Source: Escallonia rubra
Taxonomy: Eukaryota; Streptophyta; Magnoliopsida; Escalloniales; Escalloniaceae
Direction: 5' to 3'
Assembly (NCBI GenBank): GCA_033065855.1
Contig: JAVXUO010000187.1
Span: forward strand, 186,001-250,000
DNA: 64,000 bases
The position numbers and the translations under genes are program-made. Numbering within the stretch: the stretch's first letter is position 1; the number at the start of each line of letters is the position of its first letter. The notes under the pieces are model-generated. The model saw only the letters and a list, made by a program, of their open reading frames with translations. It did not search any database and was not told the origin of the DNA. Below, one piece after another: positions 10,773 to 20,650 of the stretch.

Positions 10773-11906
10773 GAGGAAACAACTCGGGTGGTCCCTGTAC
10801 TATACGCGTTTTGCCACATTAGTCCCTAAACAAAAATTTTATCAATTTTAGTCCTTAAACATTGCGCCGTTTGCCATATTAATCCTTTTCTTAACTTCCG
10901 TCTAAAAAAGTCCGTTTGTGGACCCCACACGAGGGGCACAAAGGACATTTTCCTTCTTCTATTTTTCCCATTGTAGTTGCAGGTATTCCAGTGAAAATTC
11001 CAGCAGTGGCGGGTCAAAGAACTGCCCAGGTAAGGTGTTAGGGCATTGGGGCAGTGCAGGTGTGGTGGCAAGGTATTGTGTGTAGGTGGTGGTTATGGAC
11101 TGTGCCGGCTCCTTCCCTTTGTCTAGCTACCAAATTTTATATATAGATATTTCCGTTTAATCGATTTGAGTATATGCGTTTCAATTTATGGACGAGATCT
11201 GGGAGAGAGCGGTGGAGACAGCGTTGGACGGCCAAACCGACGTTGCTTCGGTAAGAACCCTAACCCTAGATGGAGCTGTGAAGTGTGTCCATGGCCGCCT
11301 CCCTCCTCCTGCACTTTTAGAGAAATTTAACAACCTGTAACACCTTTCCGTCGCAAATATAGGCATATCGTCGCTCGAGCAGTTCCCTCACCTTCAGAAC
11401 CTCTAGAAAAATATTTTATCTGACAATCGCATTGCAGGCGGGCTTGAATACACGGATGAGGAGGAGACAGAGACGTCGAGGGTGGGGGGGCAAATGGGTT
11501 CAGTCGGCCATCGTCGTATCGCCACTCGAATGGTTTCGTATGGCAGCTATAGATATGGAGAAGACGAGGAGGATGAGGGTGAGAAGGATGAGGATAATGA
11601 TTTGGTTGAGGAGATCGATGACGATAATGGCGATGATGAGGATGTGGTTGAGGTTCATGAGATCGATGACAGTGAGGATGAGGAAGATGGGGTTGAAGAC
11701 GATGATGCTGACGAGGATGAAGATGAGGAAGTGTCCTTTGTGCCCCTCGTGTGGGGTTCACAAACGGACTTTTTTGGACGGAAGTTGAGAAAAGGATCAA
11801 TATAGCAAACGGCGCAATGTTTAAGGACCAAAATGGATAAAATTTTTGTTTAGGGACTAATGTGGCAAAACGCGTATAGTACAGAGACCACCCGGGTTGT
11901 TTCCTC
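10773..11906 (+). mobile_element. Pack-MULE carrying an ANP32 gene fragment (MULE-2)
   Basis: The TIRs are about 175 bp and match closely. The left begins GAGGAAACAACTCGGGTGGT and the right ends with its near-perfect inverse. Both contain CTGTACTATACGCG and a CCCCACACGAGGGGCACAAA block at their inner ends. A perfect 9-bp TSD, AAAGAACAA, flanks the element (10764-10772 and 11907-11915). No transposase is present. Between the TIRs lies a host-gene fragment (11188-11730). Long TIRs, a 9-bp TSD and a captured gene define a Pack-MULE. Confidence 0.9.
11188..11730 (+). pseudogene. ANP32: Captured ANP32-type acidic nuclear phosphoprotein fragment
   Basis: From the ATG at 11188 the frame begins MDEIWERAVETALDGQTD, continues with VRTLTLDGAVKCVHGRLPPP, and after a stop gives HLSVANIGISSLEQFPHLQN and ILSDNRIAGGLE. 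These are the N-terminus and first leucine-rich repeats of plant acidic leucine-rich nuclear phosphoprotein 32. After GGLEY the frame jumps, without shifting, to an Asp/Glu-rich tail of about 80 residues (about 11560-11730), as in the ANP32 C-terminus. The middle LRR and cap regions are missing. Only two in-frame stops interrupt it (TAA at 11338, TAG at 11404), each explained by one C-to-T change in a Gln codon. The frame then runs into the right TIR. There are no introns in the captured part. It is not expected to make a working ANP32. Confidence 0.8.
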
Positions 11907-14434
11907 AAAGAACAAAGTAAAACAAAGTACTATGAATATGTCAAAAAATTCTAGGCCTAAAGCCTTCAGAGTTACATGGCAACAGCAAAAGAAAAATTTA
12001 TCAGAGACTTTAAATCTAGGAAATGAAAAGATATATATTGCAAGGACATAAAAAATTGAAATAACAATCTTCCCACTTACCTCATAAATCATTTTGAGAG
12101 AAGAAGAAATTTTTGCCGGGTAAAAATTGAAAAATAATCCTAAGCCCAAGAAAATTTTGATTCCAGTCATTGAAGGTGATACTTGTGACTCTAATAAACA
12201 GTGAATTAGGAACTTATTAAGGTGATTTAAACTTGAAATCACGGGCAACGAAATCATGGGATCATTTTTGGGGATGATAAGGAGAGAATTTAGTGGGATA
12301 AAATTCTGAATTATAGACAGATATCGAGAGAAATACTCTTAGCATATTCTAAAGAGATGATAGTTGTGATTTTAAAGTTAAAATTTATGAAGTGGAGGTG
12401 ATATTTTGAAATTAAAATTGGTATAACGTAAGCAAAAATGTTTAAATGGAAGTGAAAACAAATAGAACTTTTTTTTCGTGAAACTGAGAAAGAGAGAGAT
12501 TTGTGGAGAAGAAAATGAGAAATGAAATAATAAAGGCCATTTAAATGATGACAGAGATATTTTAAGGAGACTTTTGAAATTGAAATGGCTAAATTTGATT
12601 GGCCTGTGCACATAATTGAGGTACCTAGAAAATAAGTATGGATTAAAGAGAGTCAAATAAAAAAAAGGGTTGATCATACATAAAAAATTAATTAATTAAT
12701 CCACATGGCAGAAGGAGAGAACGTCCACGTAGGCAGTGACATGGCAACATTATCTCAACTCCGACTTTCATATATATATATATAGAAAGCCACATATAGT
12801 TGTGATTCATTTTTTTGGTAATCTATGTCGTAGGAGTGCTGACTTGAAGGAGAGAGCAAACGTGATGGAAAAATCTTTTTATTTTTCTTCTTGTTTTTGG
12901 CACATCGGAAGCAAAATAAAATTTGACTAAGGGATTTTGCTTTGATTTTGTTTGTCATTATGCAACCATAGTGGAATTCGTTCCCGCTCAAAAACTGAAC
13001 CAAGCACTCTTATCTGTTTCACATGAATAGTGTAATTTCAAGTGAACCATTTCAATATTGTTGTAGATTGATCAATCCTCGCAACATTGTCATTTGAACT
13101 TGACAGTTTCACTCTGAAACTGAGCTACTTCTTTCTATGTCACCTGAATAGGACAATTTGGAGTGAACCGGTTTTATTTTGGACCGCATTTATCAATCAT
13201 TTCCAGTTCATATTTGAACCAAGCCACTCCTTTTTCTCACCCTGATAATGGAATTTGGGGTAAATATGGTAGTTTTTGGAGTCAATTTATCGATTACAAC
13301 GAACAATGGCCAGAACGACGAAAGTTAAATTTACCTGACGACCCATTTTCAGCTTTTTCTTGCATTATTGAGGTGTGTAATCGGCTTAAGAAGAAGTCCC
13401 CACTTAAAGCCAATCCACTCTATTAGAAGCGGGACAACTTTATGACTGTCAAATCAAACCGTCAAATCAAAGACAACAATAGCTAAACGACAAATAGCAA
13501 GTTGTAAGCATGGAGAGAGACACAAGGCTTCTTCACATAAGGCCTAAAGTTTTTACTACAGGTCGTACACACAAAAGTTGTAAAAAAAGTGGCTAAGGGT
13601 CGGATGAAACTTAATCTGAAAGGTAGAACGAGGTTCTCTCCTGATAAATATTCTCTAATTAACTGTAATAATTCAGACTAACAAATACACATTATCTGTT
13701 AGTGGGCGGATAATGGGTCTACTGAGCTGATTTATTAACAGTGTGCTTGTAATCTAGAGGGTTAAGCGTGCAGAGATTAAATCACACGGAACAATGTATA
13801 GAGCCGAGAAATCTTAATGCCCGATATTTGTACATGCTAAGATATAATTATTCTCCCTGCTTGAGAAACAATTTTATGTTTCTCCACGCCCTTTCGTTGT
13901 CGCTAAAGAATGCATTAATGATGAAACATGATTTTTTCGCAACAAATGAGAGTACAAAAAAGCTATACAGCATCTTCATTATTTGAATAAATGAGCGACT
14001 TTGTTGATTAAGATGGGTACAATCCTTTTGGTAGGAAGGATTATTTAATGGCATGCAATTCTGCATGTACCTAGCAAGAAATGAAGTTCGCTTAGTATAT
14101 AAATGCTCCGATTTCTCCAAGACAACACTGCCGCAAGATTCAGGTGAAAGTTGATGTGACAGAATTCATGTAGATAAGCAAATTCTAATATTGCCGTCTA
14201 ATATGTTTATCCATTTAAAAGGTCAATACTTATCATTAAAGTACATAGGGTGCGGCAGAAAAAGATGAAGATCTCATCAACTTCGTTATTTTGAAAACAT
14301 GGAAACAAAATGACATGAAAACATATTCAATAGAAAGTGGAGACTCAATCTTATTTGCTTCAAAACCAAAACCCAATTTAATAGCCTTCGGATGGGATCC
14401 AAGTTTCTTAGCTCCAAACTTTCTGCACACTTGA
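11907..14434. other. AT-rich intergenic region
   Basis: No gene was recognised. Short (TA)n occurs at about 12770-12783. Stretches at 12100-12700 are purine-rich on the plus strand. A degenerate tandem repeat lies at 13010-13300. The region downstream of GDSL gene C (14100-14434) has no recognisable coding sequence. Confidence 0.3.
13010..13300. repeat. Degenerate tandem repeat, about 100-120 bp unit
   Basis: Three related units start near 13021, 13142 and 13240. Each has the order CA(C/T)-TGAATA, AATTT-GGAGTGAACC-like, then ATCAAT. Divergence is high, so the array is old. Confidence 0.45.
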
Positions 14435-17400
14435 TTAGATTGAACTAATGTAACTATCTCCATCTTTCTGTGCCCAAGTATCAATACGAGGAGATAAAAG
14501 TGGGGATAAAACAAAGTATGCAGCAGCTGCAAGGAGCTCATTTGCCGTCTCAGTAGGATGAAAGCCATCCCAGTACACGAACTCGGTCCTGTTACTGCAT
14601 GGATACAGGTCGGGGACACATAATCCCTTGTTACTCTGTGTATTCGCTTTGCAGCATGGAGCATTGACCACTTTAAAGCCTGTTACATAGGCGTAAAGCA
14701 TCAACTTTGTATACAACTTTTCTTAAGAGGTACATATGCAGTTATAAAATGAGGCATGTTGTACACATGCTCTTTCTCTTTGGTTCTCTAGAGGTTTGGT
14801 ACTCACTGTGATGTGGCTTGACCACGTGATTAGGTTAATTTAGAGCATTGTGTTTCTTTGTAGCTGCCTTAAAAAAAACCGCTATAAGCAAAACGAGAAA
14901 TAGGTCTCGGTTCTTGCTTTTTTCTTTTCTCTTTTGAGGACAAAAGTCAGCTGACTATTATCGAACGGTTGCCAAGGCACCGTTGCAATGATTCCTTGGC
15001 ATCTCTTCTCTCTCTAAAAATATATCCATCAGTCTCAGGACAACTTACACTTCCCACCAACAGATTATTTTCTCCCTAAACGTGAGTGTACTGTGCAAGA
15101 GTGTGCCCTTGGTTATTTGATCTGTAAAAGCATAGAAGTGACTTTAGTAGCCACTTCTTCCTTTGCCTGCTGACAAAAATTCGGCGAGTTCGACAGCGAA
15201 ACGATCAACAAAAGAGACCGTAAAACAAGTTAGATTTGTAAAGCGATCAAAGGTACGCTTCCATAAGTACTTCCGATCTTAACGAATGAAAAAGAAAAAA
15301 CATGATGGGAGGTGTTGATATATGGTGGGGTGCAATTGCATGTGCATATCTGTACCTACCAAGAAATGAAGTTTGCTTTATGAAGAAAGTACTGTTAGCT
15401 ACTCTCGATCTTTACTAGCCATTGCCCCTTACTACCTTCACTCTTGTTCTTCTGGTGACTAATTTTTTTGTTTCCTTGGTGTACTTGATTGAACAAGAAG
15501 ACGTAACGTCCTCTTTTTCTGCAAAGGGAAGAGGGTGTTGTGGACATAAAGTGATGCAATAATTAACCTACCAAGAGACGATGAATCCCCGGAAGAAGTT
15601 TCGTTGATGAAGATAAATTTTGCATTGGCTAGCTTGTTATTGAGATCATCAAGCATCTTGGGCAGCCTGGTGTTGAACAGTTTGACTGCATCATCAATCA
15701 TCTCCACGCATGGTGATGAAGACCCATTTGTGCCATGCGTAGCCAACTCAAATGGAGCGCAACCTATATCACCAACTCCAAATACGCCCACTTTCCTCGC
15801 TCCAGAACGGTACAATTTCTAGTAATTACATCCCAAAAATTTTTGATGAGCTGCTACACGCAAAGCTAAAAACAAAATTTGAACTGGTTTATGCAATAAT
15901 GTCAAGAAAGCGTAAATTTAACGTGGAGCCTGATTTCAACAAACTATACTATCAACGTAAATTACTCTATATTAAACCAATCTAGACGGTTCCGGTTGGG
16001 TTCTCATGGACGTATTGGGTAAATTGCCGTTTACAGAGAGACCCAAAAAAGCATTGGAGTTGGAGTTTAGGGTCTGGTCTTGTTAAATCATTGTGCCCAC
16101 AATTTCGCATATGTTTTAGACGTTCGTAATGGGCATCATCTCCCTTAAGAGTGACAGAAAAGGTGCAAAGGTCAAGGGGGAAAATCCAATAAACGGAACG
16201 ACCGAAAGCTGCAACTATGAAGGATAGTTGCTCTGAAACATGGCCTACAGAGGGAATGCCGAAAAAGAATGAAAGGAAATAGAGTAAATGTGAAACTAAG
16301 GCCAACCTTCAGTTGCAGTGAATATCTTCGGATAAGGTCAGCTGCATACTGGTCTGGTGTATACAGCTTGCTAGAGGGATAGTACTGTGGCATGAAGTAG
16401 TTGTTGATGTAGTCGTTGTTGCCCATTCCAACCGTATACAAGCACTTGTTCAGGTACTCGTTGGCTAATCTTCTACTTCCCAGTAGTGCAGTGATTCGGG
16501 CAACTGTGGCTCGGTGATTTTGCAACTGCGCGTTCATGCTGATTCGAGCGCCCTGTAACAGATGATAAAATAGTGATCAGTGAGTAGTAGACTAGTAGTT
16601 GCAAGAAACCCAACAATTATGAATCAAAGTTTTGCTGTTCATTAGTTGGAATTCTGAAATTCATCTTACACCGTGCCTGGTAAGAAATACCCATTTCGCG
16701 CCGGATAACAGCCTTAAGATAGGATAAAAGTAATCCGGACGAGTGATGTTTGACGTTCAGTACAGAGATTAAGAACCGCATATAAAATCTTGTGGATGTT
16801 TATATCCATCTAGTGTTAAGTTTCCATTTGATGTACGAACTTAAATTATTAGAGAATTGGCTCAACGGAGTGTATATCACTTGTAACACTACTCCTCATT
16901 TGCAAACCTCCGATTGAACACTACTCCTCAGGTGCAAGCCTCCTAATGTATGTGGAGAGATACATCAACGTGTATCACTATCAAGTTCACGAATAAATAG
17001 AGTACAAATTAAACTGTAATAGTAGAAAACAGAAATGCAAGTGCTATCATGATTAAGTAACCGTTCTCTATAAAAGTTTAAACTATTCGAGAACGGATTC
17101 AACTATGTATTTCATGTCTAACATGTCGAGGCTCTCTTTCTCTCTCATGTGTTATGCATATACGGCAGGGCCCTTATTAATTAAGGAGGATAAGGTGTAG
17201 AAAGTAGACCACACAAACACCCAACCACCAACACAACAAATCATTTCCTTTTGGTGCAACAGAAAGTAACAACAAATCATTTGCATTACTCTCCTTCACC
17301 AGGGAAAGAACGCGCTGCATTAATTTTGCAGCAAGTCCCTGTTGAACTAATATCTTGGATAGACCAACTGCTGAAAGCTGCGGAGCTAAGAGTGGTTTTA

Positions 17401-18652
17401 AAAGTCACATCACTTGCCCTAGGAGATTACTCCGTCCATCACATAAAAATTGATCATATATATATTTTTTTTAACAATTTTACAAAAATTAATTATTTTT
17501 AAATTAAAAAATATTATGTATGTATTTTTACATATTTATCTTTTTTTATATTATTTTTATCATATTCCTGTCTTCAAATTTAAATCTCCATCAATTCATT
17601 TTATTCTGACCCTTTTTTTACACTTTTTTACTCCACATTTAATACTGTACTAATTTATTTTCTCTTTTCTAACCCACTTTTTTTTCCCTCCTCTCTGTAG
17701 AATGAAAAACACAAAATATGTAACTTAAATCATTAACATGCATACACAAAAAAAATTGATCAAATTATGTGAGACAGATGGAATATTTTGGAATGGAGAA
17801 ACTGTGATAGTGTCGAAAGCTGCGGAGGAGGAATGATAACTAGCTGACGATATTAAACGGAACATGAGCTGTTTTTATGTGGTTCGATTTGTCGGTGGGA
17901 GAACTCCTGAGTTAAACAAAAACATATATACAGCTCAACACCATTGTTGCATGTTGCTGACTAAAGTTGAACTGCGGAGGAGGAATCTAAGGTAGCTGTT
18001 ACAATCATCGTTCTCGATTAAGCTTTTTTTTTTTAGTATACCGAAAATATGCGGTTCCATGGTCGAAGCTACCATTAGGATGCCGATGAAACTAAAGTTA
18101 GAGTGCGTTTTATGACAAAACAGATAAGCTTTGCCATGAAAGCAAGAACAAAGGAAGTAAAGGGAGGAACAAGTTATGAATTACCCCTTGTTGTCCAGTT
18201 TCATCACGAATTCCAGCTGAGCCTGACCCGTAGTTCACACCCTTGAGGATATCTGGGCCTCTCGCAGTTGCATAAGGAGGAATGTAATCATCAAAACCAA
18301 GAAGTTCAGCTGTAAGGCAGAAGCAGATAATTAGTTCTCAGCATTGTTTGCCACCGATAAAATGTGCCTATTGAAAGCTAGGTAGAGAGAGAGAGAGAGA
18401 GAGACCAATAATATCGGCAATATTGCGACCATTGGTGAATCTACCAGTGGGTCCGTACTTAAAATCAATCCCATAGGGTGCGAAGTTGGCTTTGTTCAAA
18501 GTGTCAAGTGCATTGTTATTGCCATTGTCGACCAAAGAGTCACCGAAAATGAAGTAACAAGGGACTTGTGGTTCACCACAGACATGTTCTGGCCATTCTG
18601 AAGCCAGTGACACTAAGAACACCAAGTACAGTATCTTAACCTTGCAACCCAT
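14435..18652 (-). CDS. GDSL esterase/lipase C, intact, 369 aa
   Basis: The five exons are 18652-18406, 18309-18185, 16552-16307, 15818-15572 and 14679-14435, all with GT-AG borders and open when joined (1,110 bp). Residues 1-26 form a signal peptide (MGCKVKILYLVFLVSLASEW). Block I, FGDSLVDNGNNN, places the nucleophile at Ser39. Block II is GVNYGSGSAGI, block III GNNDYINNY (Asn170), and block V WDGFHPTE gives Asp326 and His329. The length is normal for plant GDSL esterases/lipases, which are secreted serine hydrolases acting on acyl esters; the substrate is unknown. The C-terminal 35 residues differ from the usual DIRRLAQL ending of F and H. Introns 2 and 4 carry a Stowaway-like MITE and a Copia LTR remnant. 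Intron 1 starts with GT(CT)n, a weak-looking donor. It is the most divergent intact member. Confidence 0.85.
14930..15290 (+). repeat. Copia LTR remnant in intron 4 of GDSL C
   Basis: This stretch aligns with the LTRs of the Copia element at 25121-33170. Shared blocks in the same order include AAATAT-CCATCAGTCTC, GTGCCCTTGGTT, GAAGTGACT-TAGTAGCC, GTAAAACAAGTT and GCGATCAAAGGTACGCTTCC. Its 5' part has decayed. It lies wholly inside the intron between exons 5 and 4 of gene C and holds no internal retrotransposon sequence, so it is a solo or truncated LTR. Confidence 0.7.
17430..17783. mobile_element. Stowaway-like MITE in intron 2 of GDSL C
   Basis: The left end reads CTCCGTCCATCACATAA and the right end TTATGTGAGACAGATGGAA, imperfect inverse copies. 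TA dinucleotides flank both sides (17428-17429 and 17784-17785). The element is 354 bp and very AT-rich, with no coding capacity. TA target sites and CTCC(C)TCCGTC termini are typical of Tc1/mariner Stowaway MITEs. Confidence 0.65.
18384..18404. repeat. (GA)n microsatellite at a splice donor
   Basis: About ten GA units (CT on the coding strand) lie directly behind exon 1 of gene C, so that the donor reads GTCTCTCTCT. The simple repeat is therefore part of the 5' splice site. Confidence 0.8.
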
Positions 18653-18712
18653 TCAAGGGGTAGCACAAGGAATACTTGGTGGGGGTGCGAGGAAAGAAAG
18701 CCAAAAGATGAC

Positions 18713-18722
18713 CTATTTATGG
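18713..18722 (-). promoter_or_regulatory. TATA box of GDSL C
   Basis: CCATAAATAG on the minus strand lies about 60-70 bp before the start codon, which is a suitable position for a TATA element with a short leader. Confidence 0.45.
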
Positions 18723-20133
18723 AAGAGAAGTGGTAGGGGTACTGTTCATTTACACTGGAAACCAGAGTACACTCACATCTGGACCACAAACCAAGTTGTG
18801 CCGTCCCAACAGCAAGCATGTACGGACCACGTGAATTGATATGAGACATGATCGGTACAGTTTTCCAAAAAGCCGACACAAGAATTATAGAGGGCTGTCT
18901 GTATATAAAAATTTGAGGTACATACATAATTGAGAGCACTTCAAACTAAAACATAGTCGGTCGGTCATTTCAGGCTTACATATGGACGAGGCCAATACTC
19001 TTTTTATACCAGATGTATTATAACGATGGACTTTGAGGACGCGGATTCAGCCTCTCATTTTTACAAAAAGATAATATCTAACTTTTACAAAGAGATAATA
19101 TATTTAAACTCTTTGAGGTTGCGGGCAAATCTTAATCGACTCTTTCGACTTTGAAAATGTTAGAACTTAAAGGATTTGTAGCAAATATGCCCTTCATGTA
19201 TAACATCGTTTATAGTTTATACGATTTTTGCAGGTGTCATTACACCAATTTTTTAAAATGCCAATTTGCAAGACATTTCCTTACCATTTTTCCCCATTTC
19301 CTTAGTTTCATTTTTTTCCTTTTTGTATCTTTTATTTCTTCAATATCACCATTACTGTTTTAGTATCTGATCAGCACGTGTGCGCGCATACTTGCGACTT
19401 ACTTACACTATATCTTTGTGATGTCTAGGCTATATACGCGTGTAGATTTGTGTGCGTCTGTATGCTCCCGCACGCATGCTTAAAGGAGATGTATTTGTGG
19501 TCATTTTACATGTTAATGTACGTAAAAATTCCAAAGATGGTTAAAAAAAATATATCGTTTTGGTCATTTAAAATGTTAAACTTACATAAATAAAATATTT
19601 AGTTTATGCATAAAGTCAACATAGAAAATGATTTTTATTCTCACTCTTTAAGGTTTCCAAAGCCTCGATATTTTTAAAGACTTAGAGGCTTGTATGCGGA
19701 CATGAGAATACTTTCAAAGATTTAGAGGCACATATGCGGACAGGAGAATACCGCCTCCTCCTCAGTTCCCTCACCGCCCACAGGCCTTACCTCACGTCGG
19801 CACGTCTTCAATGGCCAACGCCACTGCCTCCACTGGTCGGTCCACCTCTGGCAGGTCACAGGCTCACAAGTCACGGCAACCAAAGCTCAAAGGTCATGCC
19901 CTCATGTGCTCAGGCATATTAGCTAGGGCGATTCACAGGATATCGACGGCGGCACTGACGACAATCGACAGGTCAATTTATGGACGACAATACTGATGAT
20001 CACGGTAGTCGGTGAAAGTAAGTAAGGTAAGATCCAATATTGAATTTAGCAATTGTTGCTATTAGGATTGTTAATTTCATATTGAGATTTTGACACCCAC
20101 TTTTAAAAAATTCCCTGGTTTCGACACTGTTTC
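18723..20133. other. Upstream region of GDSL C, no gene
   Basis: Beyond the promoter of C, a repeat shared with 38340-38640 occupies about 19165-19480. A GC-richer patch at 19735-19990 gives only short spurious frames. The region ends in GTTTC, the left TSD of the solo LTR. Confidence 0.3.
19165..19480 (+). repeat. Dispersed repeat, copy 1
   Basis: It shares with 38340-38640 a string of landmarks in the same order: TACG-TTTTTGC, TTTTAAAAT, CATTTTTCCCC/CATATTTTCCCC, a CTTCATTTC-rich tract, ATCACCATTA, GGATCAACATGTGCG-like sequence, and then a run of alternating purine/pyrimidine (GTGTGCGCGCATA). The class is unknown. Confidence 0.45.
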
Positions 20134-20588
20134 TGTAACACCCCAACTTTTATATTACCTGGACGCTTAATTTTATTATAAAGCGTGACTTTCTTACGCA
20201 AGTTTTAGCGTAGATTTCCGTGAGCGAAAATCTTATCGGCAATCTTTAGCAACAAATTTAAAGTTTCTTAACGTCGATATAAAATTTTTAGCGCCGATAT
20301 ATTTCATTATTTAACGTCGACGTGTATTTTAGCGATGAATTAATTTTAAGCATTAGTATACTTTTGTAGCGACAATTAAACTTCTTTGGTACCGGTGTAC
20401 TTATTAGCGACGATTTGTCAAACGGGATGGCGTAACAAACCATTTATAATTTCCCTAACACATCACGTATCATAAGTATTTTATTATGGGATCATTTCCG
20501 ATATAATAAGATTGGGGTTAGAAGGTTTTAGCGACAAAAGGATTTTAAAAGGTTTTCTTTTCATTTTTCCAATTAGGGTTTCTTTTAA

Positions 20589-20650
<62 letters not shown>

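Noticed and set aside
11482..11805. Acidic Asp/Glu-rich ORF as a stand-alone gene
   Set aside because: It is the in-frame continuation of the captured ANP32 fragment and reads into the MULE right TIR.
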